Source of the DNA: Phycisphaerales bacterium
Lineage (GTDB): Bacteria; Planctomycetota; Phycisphaerae; Phycisphaerales; UBA1924
Reading direction: 5' to 3'
Assembly: GCA_016699835.1 (NCBI GenBank)
Contig: CP064987.1
Location: 2,170,001-2,234,000, forward strand
DNA: 64,000 nucleotides
In this document: piece by piece, positions 41,914-51,084 of the stretch
How the letters are laid out: every line of letters begins with the position of its first letter
Numbering within the stretch: the stretch's first letter is position 1
The notes under the pieces: model-generated
Databases searched by the model: none
What the model was told of the DNA's origin: nothing
The model's input: the letters and a program-made list of their open reading frames with translations, nothing else
Program-made: the position numbers and the translations under genes

Positions 41914-42450
41914 ATGCGTGATCGGGCGAGGCAGCGGGCGAGCGAGGTCGGGGCGCGGCTGCGCGGCGAGGCGGCGGGGCCTGTGGTCCGGCCGGCGTCG
42001 TCGGGGTCGGTGAGGGTGCGCGTGCGGTATTGCGAGTGCGACCCGATGAACGTGGCGCACCACGCGGCGTATGTGGCGTGGCTGGAGATGGCGCGGACGG
42101 AACTCCTGCGCGGGAGCGGCGTGAGTTACGCGGCCTTGGAGCATGCGGGGGTGTTCCTGGTCGTCACGAAACTGGAGGTTCGGTATCGCCGCCCGGTGAT
42201 GTACGACGACGTGGTGGAGGTGCGATCCAGGGTGCTCAAGAGCGGGATGGCGAAGTTGCAGCACTCGTATGAGGTCGTGGTGGTGGAGCGCGACGCGGCG
42301 CTGGGCGGCATGCCGACGGACACAATCGCGGCTACGGCGGAGACGACGCTGGCGTGTGTGGATTCGAAGGGCGTGGTGAGCGCGATGCCGGAGTGGTTGA
42401 GGGGCGGGGCGGACGCGGGGAGTGGGGGGGTGGGGGGGGGTGGGGTGTGA
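41914..42450 (+). CDS. Acyl-CoA thioesterase, 4HBT (YbgC-like) family
   Basis: Hot-dog-fold thioesterase, 178 residues. The active-site helix region VRYCECDPMNVAHHAAYVAW with Asp in the D-x-x-N/G-x-x-H position is characteristic of YbgC/4-hydroxybenzoyl-CoA thioesterases, and the strand VRYRRPVMYDDVVEVRSRVL follows at the expected spacing. ATG 41914 is the first start with similarity; the frame is open upstream through the repeat. A Gly-rich C-terminal tail ends in a GTGA overlap with the following zinc-ribbon gene, so they are coupled. Confidence 0.87.
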   Translation: MRDRARQRASEVGARLRGEAAGPVVRPASSGSVRVRVRYCECDPMNVAHHAAYVAWLEMARTELLRGSGVSYAALEHAGVFLVVTKLEVRYRRPVMYDDVVEVRSRVLKSGMAKLQHSYEVVVVERDAALGGMPTDTIAATAETTLACVDSKGVVSAMPEWLRGGADAGSGGVGGGGV

Positions 42451-42758
42451 CGACGGAGCCTGTGGGAGAGCGCCCGCCGGAGTTGCCGGAGGTTGTGCGC
42501 GCCGGCGGGCGTGCGCCGTATGAGGGGCTGGAGCCACGACAGGCGATCTGCGAGAAGTGCGACTATCAGTTCGGCGGGGTGACGGTGCGGAACAACGCGC
42601 TCAAGTGTCCCGAGTGCGGGCACGAGACGCGGCTGATGTTCCCGAAGATCGATCGCCCGGCCGCGTACGCCGATCCGGTGGCCGCGATGTGGCGGATTGT
42701 GATCGCGTTTGGTGTGGTGGCGCTGGCGTTGATCGTAGTGTGGGTGTTAATGAAGTAG
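42447..42758 (+). CDS. Small zinc-ribbon protein with C-terminal membrane helix
   Basis: 103 residues from GTG 42447, overlapping the thioesterase stop by four bases. A zinc ribbon CEKCDYQF ... CPECGHETRLMFP sits mid-chain and a single membrane segment (WRIVIAFGVVALALIVVWVLM) ends the protein. It is another member of the zinc-ribbon membrane proteins found repeatedly in this window. Function unknown. The stop lies eight bases before the convergent radA end. Confidence 0.75.
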   Translation: MTTEPVGERPPELPEVVRAGGRAPYEGLEPRQAICEKCDYQFGGVTVRNNALKCPECGHETRLMFPKIDRPAAYADPVAAMWRIVIAFGVVALALIVVWVLMK

Positions 42759-42766
42759 TGGCGGTG

Positions 42767-44170
42767 CTACTCCAGCAGCGCGACGGCCTGATCGACATTC
42801 TTGATGGCGTGGAGCGTGACGCCGGGGATCGGCTCGACGCCCTTGGGGGCGATGATGTTCTTGAAACCCAGTCGCAGGGCCTCGCGGAGGCGCGCCTCGG
42901 CGTGGGGGACGGGGCGGATCTCGCCGCCGAGGCCGACCTCGCCGAAGACGGCGGTGGCCTTGGGGAGGGCTTTTTTGTAGTGTGAACCGGCGATGGCGAG
43001 GAGAAGGGCGAGGTCGGCGGCGGGCTCGATGACGCGCAGGCCGCCGACGCTGCTGGCGAAGATGTCGCGGTCTGCGAGGCGAAGGCCGGCGTGCTGCTCG
43101 AGGACGGCGATGAGCATCGCGAGGCGATTGGGATCGAGGCCCGAGCACTTGCGCTTGGCGGCGCCGAGGAATCCCGTCGCGGTGAGCGCCTGGACCTCGA
43201 CGAGCACGCAGCGACTTCCCGTCATCGCGGGCGAGACGACCGAGCCGGGGCGTGGCGTGTCGCTGGCGGCGAGGACGCGGCCAGCGGCACCCTCGGGGAG
43301 TTCGCGCAGGCCCGTGGAGGACATCTCGAAGAGGCCGACCTCGAGCGTCGTGCCGAAGCGATTCTTCAGGCAGCGGACGACGCGATGGGCGTGGTATCGA
43401 TCGCCCTCGAAGGAGACGACGGCATCGACGAGATGCTCGAGCAGTCGCGGGCCGGCGAGCGTGCCGTCTTTGGTGACGTGCCCGACGAGGACGACGGCGA
43501 TGCCCGAGGCCTTGGCGAGGTAGGCGAGTTCGGCGGCGCACCGTCGGAGTTGGGAGACGCTGCCCGGGGCCGCGGGGAGGTCGGCCTTGTAGACCATCTG
43601 GATGGAGTCGATGACGACGACGCGGGGCTTGGCTTTGCGGACCTGCTCGACGATGCGGGCGAGGTTGGTGTCGGCGAGGACGAGGACGCCTGGGTTAGCC
43701 TTCGACGAGAAGCGTGCGGCACGCAAGGAGACCTGCTCGGCGGATTCCTCGCTGGAGACGTAGAGCGTGGTATGCCCGGCGCGTCCCCAGGCGGCGGCGG
43801 CCTGGAGGAGGAGTGTGGACTTTCCGATGCCCGGCTCGCCTCCGACGAGGACGATCGAGGCGGGGACGAGGCCGCCACCGAGGACGCGATCGAGTTCGGC
43901 GATGGACGAGTTGAGTCGCGGGGCGTTGGTTGTTGCCGAGGCGAGATCGTCGAGGGGTTTGGCGGGATTGGTGCTCGCGTCGGGTGTGGCGCCGTCGTTG
44001 AGATCGGCCCAGGCCTCGACGAGTCCACGCTGCGGGTCTTTGGCGGCACTGTCGTCGAGGGTCTGCTCTTCGAGCGAGTCCCATGTGCCGCAGTCGGGGC
44101 ATTTGCCGAGCCAGCGGCTCTGGACGGAGCCGCAGGCGTAGCAGGCGAAGACTTTGCGCCGTTTGGCCAT
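42767..44170 (-). CDS. radA: DNA repair protein RadA
   Basis: RecA-like helicase acting in branch migration during recombination. The 467-residue protein has all domains in order: N-terminal zinc finger with Cys10, Cys13, Cys24 and Cys27; ATPase core with Walker A GGEPGIGKST at residues 110-119 and Walker B VVVIDSIQM; the RadA-specific KNRFG motif; and the Lon-protease-like C-terminal domain (GLRLADRDIFASSVGGL, AVFGEVGLGGEIRPV). Length is normal. It is divergent from the large AsmA-like gene (48 bases between starts) and convergent with the small zinc-ribbon gene. Confidence 0.97.
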   Translation of the reverse strand: MAKRRKVFACYACGSVQSRWLGKCPDCGTWDSLEEQTLDDSAAKDPQRGLVEAWADLNDGATPDASTNPAKPLDDLASATTNAPRLNSSIAELDRVLGGGLVPASIVLVGGEPGIGKSTLLLQAAAAWGRAGHTTLYVSSEESAEQVSLRAARFSSKANPGVLVLADTNLARIVEQVRKAKPRVVVIDSIQMVYKADLPAAPGSVSQLRRCAAELAYLAKASGIAVVLVGHVTKDGTLAGPRLLEHLVDAVVSFEGDRYHAHRVVRCLKNRFGTTLEVGLFEMSSTGLRELPEGAAGRVLAASDTPRPGSVVSPAMTGSRCVLVEVQALTATGFLGAAKRKCSGLDPNRLAMLIAVLEQHAGLRLADRDIFASSVGGLRVIEPAADLALLLAIAGSHYKKALPKATAVFGEVGLGGEIRPVPHAEARLREALRLGFKNIIAPKGVEPIPGVTLHAIKNVDQAVALLE

Positions 44171-44218
44171 GACGGAGCGTAGCCGTGGGGTGCATCTATG
44201 GGGGTGCTTCTATGATCG

Positions 44219-47200
44219 ATGAAGGGGCTTGACCGCGTGGATCAGACACCCACACCAGAACCATCTTCGACACCTGAGGGCGTGACGCCCGCGGAACCAT
44301 CGCACAAGGCGAAGCGGGCGCCATTGCCGTGGTGGCGCCGATGGGGCCGGCGGCTGCTGGCGGTCGTGATCGTGCTCGGGATTGGTTTTCTGGTGTTGAC
44401 GCGCACGGCGGTGCCTCGTTGGATCGTGTGCTCGGCGATCGGCTCGACGCTGAACGCGGACGTATCGGCGGGAAGCGTGGACATCCTGTCGAACGGTCGC
44501 GTGGTGATCCGCGACGCAAGCGTTCGCGCGCGGAACGTCGCCGGCGAGGCCGGGCAGATCGTGAGCATCGGGGGGATCGAGGCGCGCCCGGTGTGGGGGG
44601 CGCTCTTGAGAGGGGATCTTCGGTTTCGATCGGTGGAGATCGACGACCCGGTGATCCGGATCAGCCAGAACGTGGCGAGCGGCGAGGTGAACGTGTCGGG
44701 GCTGACGGTCCCCGAGTCGAAGCCGAGTTCGTCGATGGGAGCGGCCCCGGTGGTGGTGGTGCGGCGGGGGGTGATCCAACTCGGAGAGCACACGGCAGAT
44801 GGGGTCTTCACACCGCTGCGGTCGCTGGATGTCGCGGGGAGCGTGGAGCGTGAGCCAGGGAAGCGCGGCGAGTCGACGATCAAGTTCACGCAGATCAATC
44901 CGGTGACGGGCGTCCCCGAGGGTGTGGAGATCATCGGTCGCGCCGATCGCACGGGGCTGGAACTGGCGCTCAAGGGGTTGACGCTGGAACAGTGGCCTGC
45001 GGAGTCGGTGCCGTCGTTCGTGCGCGGCGTGTACCGCGATCTGGCGCTCAAGGGCGCGATCGGCGACACGACGTTCCGCTACACGCCCGACGGGAAGACC
45101 GAGGCTCGTGTGGAACTGTTGGGCGTGGGGATGACGCTCCCGATCGAGACGCAACCGGGCGAGGACGAGGCGGGGAATCCGATCCCGCTGCCGCCGCACC
45201 AGATCGGGAAGAAGTTGCGGATGGAGGATGTCCGCGGGGCGCTGATCCTGGGTAACACGGGTGTCCGCGGGAGTTTCGTGGGGAAGTTGGAGGAACTGCC
45301 CTACGAGATCGAACTGGAGTATGAGGGAACGTCGACGATCTCGCCGTTTGCTGTTCGGCTTGTGAGCCGGAACTTCGAGTTGACGCGGAACCCGCAGATC
45401 CTGCGGTTCGCGCCGGCGCTCGTGCAGCGGCGGATGGACCAGTTCATGAACCCCACGGGAATTGTGGACGCGGAGGTGATCGTCACGCGGGGGGACCCTG
45501 TGGAGGGCAAGCCTGGGCGGATCGACGTCGAGGGGAGCGTCGAGATGCGTGACGGGTCGGCGGCGTTCGAGCGCTTCCCGTACGTCTTCGATCAACTCCA
45601 CGGCCGCTGGGAGTTCGACGACAGCGAGATCCGGATCGTGAACATCGAGGGTGTGGCGCCGAGCGGAGCGACGATCAAGGCAAGCGGAAGCATTGCGCCG
45701 CCGACGAGCGACGCGGAGGTGCTGATCAAGATCGCGGTGCGGAGCCTGCCGATGGACGACGAGACGAAGCGGGCGATGGGATCGAAGTCGGCGATCATCG
45801 ACGCGCTCTTCAACGAGGACCGGGCGGCGTCGCTGCGGTCGATGAAGCGGATCACGACGGCGGAGATCCGAGATCGGGCGCTGGAGCGGCTTCGTGCGAT
45901 CGACTCGGGAGCGCCGCTCACGGATCCGGGAGAACGGGTGCGCCTGCATGCCGACGCGACGGCGCCGATCTTCAGTGTGGGCGGCACGGCGGACGTGGAT
46001 GTGCGCATCACGAGGTCGTATGGCGAGACGAGCACGTGGGACGACCGGTTCGACATCACCGTGGACGACGCGGGCCTGTTACCCAATGCCTTCCCGTATC
46101 CGCTGGTGGCGGACTCGCTGGTCATCACGAAGATCAACGACCTGGCGACGGTGAAGGAATGCCGGTTGAAGTCGGTGTTGGGGGGCGAGGCGCTGCTGAG
46201 CGCGCGGATCGACTTGGAGTCGCTGGCGGCGGACCCGGATGGGTTCGTGCCGGAGATCAAGGTGCAGGCAAAGGATGTGGTGATCGATCCGATGCTGGTG
46301 GCGGCGGTGCCGGACGTGGAGGCGGAAGTGCCGCCGAAGTTCCTGCTGCAGATGTTGTCGCCCCGGGGCGTGATCGATGAAGCGTCGGTATCGATCTTTG
46401 ATCGGACGGAGAAGACTGGAAAAGAGCGACTGGGCTACGACATGCGGTTCCAGGTCTCGGACCTGTCGATGCTGCCGACGCCGATCGTGGGGGAGACCTT
46501 GGAGCCGCGCGTGGGTGGGCGGAGTTTCCAGGGATCGATCGCGGTGACCAACGATCGCGTGATCGTGGATGTGGCCGGGGAGGTGTGCCCGCCGACGCTG
46601 GTAGTGGAGGGCGGCGACGAGGAGACGGGCGTCTCGCCGGTGGTGGCATACGCCGAGTTGGGGTTCAAGGACTCGAAGATGGCGACGCTCGAGTCGCGCG
46701 TGGTCTCGGAGCGCGCGGACGTGTCGCTGCTTGTCGAGGATTTGGTACGGCCGATGTCCACGAAGGCGGCAGAGGCGATCGAGAGACTCCGCGAGGAGTA
46801 TCAGCCGACAGGCAAGGCGGGGATCCGAGTGACGATGGAAGGCTCGGCCGGCGCTGGGGGGGCGGGGGAAGGAGCGGGCGATGGGGAATCTGGCGCTCGA
46901 GAGCCTGGCGAGATGGTCGTGCGGACACGGGTTGCGGCCACGGACCTCAACGGCGAGGTGACGCTGGCGGATGGTCGTGTGCGCATCTTTGAGTCGCGGG
47001 GCGAGGCCGAGGTCCACCCCGAGACGGAGTTGAACCCGACGACATTCGAGTTCAGAGAGTTTGGGGCGCGTGTCGCGACCGACGACGAGTCCTACGCGGA
47101 GTTGGGGGCGAGCGGGCGCGTGACATTGGACATGAGCAGCCCGCTCAACGACCTCACGCTGACGATCCACTCGGCGCGGTTCGAGTCGCCATTAGTCCGG

Positions 47201-48748
47201 CGGGCGGCGCTGGACTTTGGGGGCAAGGCCAAGGAGTGGTACGAGTCGCTGAAGCCGACGGGAGAGTTCGATCTGGAGATCCGCGTGGCGCAGAATCCGA
47301 ATGCCGCGCCCTCAACGGATCCGTTCGCGGCCGCCCGGGAGAAGCCGTCGGAGGTCTCGGGGACATTCTGGCCTCACTCGATCGAGGTGGACACGGGGCT
47401 TGCGGATGGCGCGCGGGTGAAGATCGGGACGGTGGAAGGTGAGTTCGAGTTCTCGCCGGGGACGGGGCGCGTGCGGAACTTCGCGGCGATCTCGGAGGCG
47501 TGGTCGGTGCGTGGCGAAGGGTCGTGGCTCTCGCGCGAGAGCGGTGAGGTGGCGACGGAGGCGAGATTCTCGATGGAGTCTCGCGGCCTGCCGGTGGATC
47601 TGCGGTCGATGCTCCCGCCGGCGTTGACGGATGTCATGGACTCGCTGGCGGTGTCGTGCGCTGGGAACGTGCGAGTGGAAGATGGACAGGTGTCGGTGAC
47701 GACGCCGGGGCGCGACGATGGCGAGAACGACGGTGACGGTGGGATCGCGGTGGCGTCGTCGGGTTTGGTGGTGTTCGAGGGGGCGAGCGCGGATGTTGGC
47801 GTGGGCGTGACCGACGCGAGCGCGGCCATCCGCTACACATTCTCCAAGAAGGGAGAAGAGGGTGTGCCCGCGGACTTTGATCTGAAAATCCTCGCGGATC
47901 GTGCACGCCTCATGGGCGTGTGGGCGGAGAACGTGCGCGTGCGCGTGGCGAGCGGGCCAGGGGATCGGATCATCGTGCCGCTGATTTCCGCGGATTGCCA
48001 CGGCGGTCGCGTGGGAGGCGGAGTGACGATCGACGCGCCGGGGCCTGGTGGAGCGCGGGCGTACTCCGCGGATCTGCGCATTTCGGACGTGCGGCTGGCG
48101 TCGGTGCTGGAGAACTTCAAGACCAAGAACGAGGCGCCGGTCGCGGCGGCGGAGTCGGCGTCGCCGGATGAGAGCCGCGGGCGTGTGGACGGGAACATCA
48201 CCCTCGGCGGCACGCTGGGCGAGCCTTCGACCAAGCGCGGGCGCGGAATCGTGACCGTGGGCGGAGCGCAGATCGTGAACATCCCGGTGCTGGTCGCGAT
48301 GATCCGATTGACGAACCTGGAACTGCCGTTTTCGGAGCGGTTGGACTATGGGCGCGGCGTGTTCTATCTCGAGGGCGACCGGATCAACATCGAGCGCGCG
48401 ACGTTCTCGTCGCGGACGGTGGACTTCTTCGGCTATGGGACGGCGGATCTCCCCGACCTGGCGCTTAATCTTCGATTCCGCGCGCGCAACAGGACTCGGA
48501 TCCCAGTGATCTCGACGATCCTCGAGGGGATCCGCAGCGAGTTGTTCACGGCGTCGGTCAAGGGAACGGCGTCGAACCCGGAGGTCTCGCTCGTGACGTT
48601 CGCAGGAACCTCGCGCGTGGTGTCGAAGGCGATGGGGACGAGGTCGGAACAGGACCAGCGGCTGGATCGAATCGAGAGTGAGATCGACGAGGCGGATCGG
48701 GGGCGTGATTCCTCGCGTCGGACGACGCCGGTGGATCGTGTGCCTTGA
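44219..48748 (+). CDS. Very large AsmA/TamB-like envelope protein, 1509 aa
   Basis: A basic, Pro-rich N-terminus leads to one membrane segment (RLLAVVIVLGIGFLVLTRTA, about 45-63), then some 1440 residues of repeating beta strands (for example FRSVEIDDPVIRISQNVASG) predicted to lie in the periplasm. The last 150 residues contain GGAQIVNIPVLVAMIRL ... YGRGVFYLEGDRINIERATF, the AsmA-like C-terminal pattern. Such proteins form long hydrophobic grooves thought to move phospholipids between membranes. The start could also be the GTG at 44237. No TamA or barrel partner is adjacent. Family level is inferred from layout and the C-terminal motif. Confidence 0.8.
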   Translation: MKGLDRVDQTPTPEPSSTPEGVTPAEPSHKAKRAPLPWWRRWGRRLLAVVIVLGIGFLVLTRTAVPRWIVCSAIGSTLNADVSAGSVDILSNGRVVIRDASVRARNVAGEAGQIVSIGGIEARPVWGALLRGDLRFRSVEIDDPVIRISQNVASGEVNVSGLTVPESKPSSSMGAAPVVVVRRGVIQLGEHTADGVFTPLRSLDVAGSVEREPGKRGESTIKFTQINPVTGVPEGVEIIGRADRTGLELALKGLTLEQWPAESVPSFVRGVYRDLALKGAIGDTTFRYTPDGKTEARVELLGVGMTLPIETQPGEDEAGNPIPLPPHQIGKKLRMEDVRGALILGNTGVRGSFVGKLEELPYEIELEYEGTSTISPFAVRLVSRNFELTRNPQILRFAPALVQRRMDQFMNPTGIVDAEVIVTRGDPVEGKPGRIDVEGSVEMRDGSAAFERFPYVFDQLHGRWEFDDSEIRIVNIEGVAPSGATIKASGSIAPPTSDAEVLIKIAVRSLPMDDETKRAMGSKSAIIDALFNEDRAASLRSMKRITTAEIRDRALERLRAIDSGAPLTDPGERVRLHADATAPIFSVGGTADVDVRITRSYGETSTWDDRFDITVDDAGLLPNAFPYPLVADSLVITKINDLATVKECRLKSVLGGEALLSARIDLESLAADPDGFVPEIKVQAKDVVIDPMLVAAVPDVEAEVPPKFLLQMLSPRGVIDEASVSIFDRTEKTGKERLGYDMRFQVSDLSMLPTPIVGETLEPRVGGRSFQGSIAVTNDRVIVDVAGEVCPPTLVVEGGDEETGVSPVVAYAELGFKDSKMATLESRVVSERADVSLLVEDLVRPMSTKAAEAIERLREEYQPTGKAGIRVTMEGSAGAGGAGEGAGDGESGAREPGEMVVRTRVAATDLNGEVTLADGRVRIFESRGEAEVHPETELNPTTFEFREFGARVATDDESYAELGASGRVTLDMSSPLNDLTLTIHSARFESPLVRRAALDFGGKAKEWYESLKPTGEFDLEIRVAQNPNAAPSTDPFAAAREKPSEVSGTFWPHSIEVDTGLADGARVKIGTVEGEFEFSPGTGRVRNFAAISEAWSVRGEGSWLSRESGEVATEARFSMESRGLPVDLRSMLPPALTDVMDSLAVSCAGNVRVEDGQVSVTTPGRDDGENDGDGGIAVASSGLVVFEGASADVGVGVTDASAAIRYTFSKKGEEGVPADFDLKILADRARLMGVWAENVRVRVASGPGDRIIVPLISADCHGGRVGGGVTIDAPGPGGARAYSADLRISDVRLASVLENFKTKNEAPVAAAESASPDESRGRVDGNITLGGTLGEPSTKRGRGIVTVGGAQIVNIPVLVAMIRLTNLELPFSERLDYGRGVFYLEGDRINIERATFSSRTVDFFGYGTADLPDLALNLRFRARNRTRIPVISTILEGIRSELFTASVKGTASNPEVSLVTFAGTSRVVSKAMGTRSEQDQRLDRIESEIDEADRGRDSSRRTTPVDRVP

Positions 48749-48903
48749 GGGCGTGACGCCGCCCAGACACCGGACAAAGCACGACTTTTCATCGGGCGTG
48801 GGGGTCAAAGGCGGGTACTACGCTTGAGGCCCGGCGGCGGTGGCACGCGACGCGTGCAGTTTTTCGATGCCGATCGATCCGGAATCAGGTTGTGGAGCAG
48901 GGT

Positions 48904-50043
48904 ATGGGATTGGAAGAACGGCCAGCGGGATCGAAGATCGGTCCGACGGTGGATCAGGAGTCGGAGTTGGCGGGTGGGCCGATCACGCCCGCAATCAAGC
49001 GCGCGGACGAGCCGGACATCGTGCAGGCGATCGACGGGCTGATCGGTCAGATGGGCGGCAAGGCAGGCAGTTTCGATGCGCGGCTGGTTCGCGAGTTGAT
49101 GCAGACGGCACTCAAGTTGATCCCCGACGGGCGTGACACGGGCGAACTGAAACTGATCACGAGTTCGGTGAAGGAGTTGCGGTACGCGTACCGCGTCTTC
49201 GGGAAGTTCAAGGACCCGCACAAGGTGACGATCTTCGGCTCGGCGCGGACGCCCGAGTCGCATCCGGACTATGCCGCGGCGGTGGAGTTCTCGAAGTTGA
49301 TGGCGGCGGCGGGGTGGATGTCGATCACGGGAGCAGGCCTGGGCATCATGAAGGCGGGGCACGTCGGGCCGGGTCGTGAAGCATCGTTCGGCGTGGCGAT
49401 CCGCCTGCCATTCGAGACGACGGCGAACGAGGTGATCGAGGGCGACGAGAAACTGATCCACTTCCGGTACTTCTTCACGCGGAAGTTGATGTTTGTGTCG
49501 CAGGCTGAGGCGGTGGCGCTCTTCCCGGGCGGGTTCGGGACGCTTGACGAGGCGTTCGAGACCTTGACGCTGGTGCAGACGGGGAAGGCCTCGCCCATGC
49601 CGATCGTGATGCTCGAGGGCGTCGGCGGAGATTACTGGCGGAGTTGGGACGCGTGGATCAAGGAGCAACTGCTCAAGCGCGGGTGGATCAGCCCGGAGGA
49701 TCCCTCAATCTACACGATCTGCGACACGGCGAAGCAGGCGGTGGACGTGCTCACGCGGTTCTATCGGATCTACCACTCGTCGCGCTATGTCAAAGACGAT
49801 CTGGTGATCCGTTTGAACGCGCGACTGAAGGACGAGGACGTCGCGCGACTGGGCGACGAGTTCAAGGTGCTCGTGAAGCAGGGGACGATCACGCAGCGAG
49901 GCGCGCTCGAGGGCGAGGACGACCATCTGCATCTGCCGAGGCTGGTCTTCCACCACACGAAGCACAAGTTCGGCCTGATCCGCCGCCTGATCGACCGCAT
50001 CAACGAGTGTGAGCCGATGGCGAAGGACGCGGCACGGGCGTGA
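48904..50043 (+). CDS. LOG family protein (TIGR00730/PpnN-like nucleotide 5'-monophosphate nucleosidase)
   Basis: 379 residues from ATG 48904 (GGAG six bases upstream; the GTG at 48892 is a weaker choice). The Rossmann-like core has VTIFGSARTPESHPDY, ITGAGLGIMKAGHVG and PGGFGTLDE (residues 208-216), the LOG signature for ribose-phosphate binding. It is about twice the length of simple LOG proteins, with an N-terminal helical part and a long C-terminal extension, like PpnN. It probably cleaves nucleotide monophosphates to base and ribose phosphate; older annotations as lysine decarboxylase are misleading. The central motif is GAGLGI rather than the usual GGGPGI. Confidence 0.87.
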   Translation: MGLEERPAGSKIGPTVDQESELAGGPITPAIKRADEPDIVQAIDGLIGQMGGKAGSFDARLVRELMQTALKLIPDGRDTGELKLITSSVKELRYAYRVFGKFKDPHKVTIFGSARTPESHPDYAAAVEFSKLMAAAGWMSITGAGLGIMKAGHVGPGREASFGVAIRLPFETTANEVIEGDEKLIHFRYFFTRKLMFVSQAEAVALFPGGFGTLDEAFETLTLVQTGKASPMPIVMLEGVGGDYWRSWDAWIKEQLLKRGWISPEDPSIYTICDTAKQAVDVLTRFYRIYHSSRYVKDDLVIRLNARLKDEDVARLGDEFKVLVKQGTITQRGALEGEDDHLHLPRLVFHHTKHKFGLIRRLIDRINECEPMAKDAARA

Positions 50044-50050
50044 AGTCACG

Positions 50051-51004
50051 ATGACGACGACGCGAACCAACTTCGTGTGTATGGGCTTCATGCGAGCGGC
50101 GGGCACGCTGGTGCTCTTCGCGGCGGGTCTTGCCTGCGTGATGTCGCTCGGCGGGTGCGCCGGAACGCCGAAGCCAACCGCGAGTGGCTCGCTGGCGGAG
50201 CGGAAGGACCCGGTGGGTCTGAAGATCCAGTGGTGGCTGACGGGGGACACGCGGGCGCGGACGATGTCGGGGGCCGAGACGCTCGCGGGGGTGCTGCGGA
50301 CGTATGAGACGCGCGTGACGCCGCTGGAGCCCTCGGTGCTCAAGTTGTGGCGGGCGAACGGGCTTCGGGTGCTGGCGATTCCAGTTGGGGAACTCGATCT
50401 CGTGCGCGAGCGGCTTCGCGCGTCGGGGGCGACGCACGAGCAGATCCTCGGGCAGATCTATCAGTGGATGCCGATCGTGACAGGCCCATCGTGGGAGGGC
50501 ACGTCGCAGGTGCAGATGGACAACGGGCTGCTGGAGTTGCCGGCGGGCTCGATCCGGATGCTGGCGCGCGGGTGGTTCGCGCCGCCCGACCCCGTGGCGC
50601 GCCAGGAGCAGAAGGCGGCGTCGCTGCGTCTGGAGTTGCTGCTGCAGCACGAGGAGCGCACGAAGTCGGCGTCGGACCTGGTGCAGGCGCTGGGGCAGGA
50701 AAGCCCGAAGACCGAGTACGACGCGGGGCTCGCCTTCACTCGACTGGGTGTGACGTGCGATCTCTCGGGGCGCGAGGCGCTGCTCCTTGTGGCGGAGGAT
50801 CCCAAGACGGAGTGGGACTCCATTCCCGAGCGGCTGGCGGTGGAGGATGAGAACCTGCCGCCGACGGTGAAGAAGGGCGCGGTCTTTCTGGAGCGCCCCC
50901 GGCTCGGATCGCTGCTGTTGAGCGCCGACCCGACACAGGTCTCGGCGCGGCGTGTGGTGATGCTCATCATCCCGGTCGTGCCCGCGGCCGAGCCGGCGAA
51001 GTAG
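50051..51004 (+). CDS. Hypothetical lipoprotein, 317 aa
   Basis: The ATG at 50051 gives a lipoprotein signal ending SLGGC (Cys36; Cys26 if the ATG at 50081 is used). The mature part has no recognised domain; it mixes strands and helices (LRVLAIPVGELDLVRERLRA, ASLRLELLLQHEERT) and ends ARRVVMLIIPVVPAAEPAK. It follows the LOG gene by seven bases on the same strand, so the two are likely co-transcribed. The protein probably sits in the inner or outer membrane leaflet facing the periplasm. Confidence 0.75.
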   Translation: MTTTRTNFVCMGFMRAAGTLVLFAAGLACVMSLGGCAGTPKPTASGSLAERKDPVGLKIQWWLTGDTRARTMSGAETLAGVLRTYETRVTPLEPSVLKLWRANGLRVLAIPVGELDLVRERLRASGATHEQILGQIYQWMPIVTGPSWEGTSQVQMDNGLLELPAGSIRMLARGWFAPPDPVARQEQKAASLRLELLLQHEERTKSASDLVQALGQESPKTEYDAGLAFTRLGVTCDLSGREALLLVAEDPKTEWDSIPERLAVEDENLPPTVKKGAVFLERPRLGSLLLSADPTQVSARRVVMLIIPVVPAAEPAK

Positions 51005-51040
51005 GGTCCGAGAAACTGTGAGCGACCGATGGCGAGGCGT

Positions 51041-51060
51041 CCCACACGCGAGGCGTGGGG
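51041..51060. repeat. Intergenic hairpin CCCACACGC..GCGTGGGG type
   Basis: CCCACACGC and GGCGTGGGG pair with one or two bulges. It resembles the hairpin at 27624 and sits in the 80-base gap between the lipoprotein and HD-GYP genes. Confidence 0.45.
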
Positions 51061-51084
51061 TTGTCGTGCCGATGGTCGTGGTTG

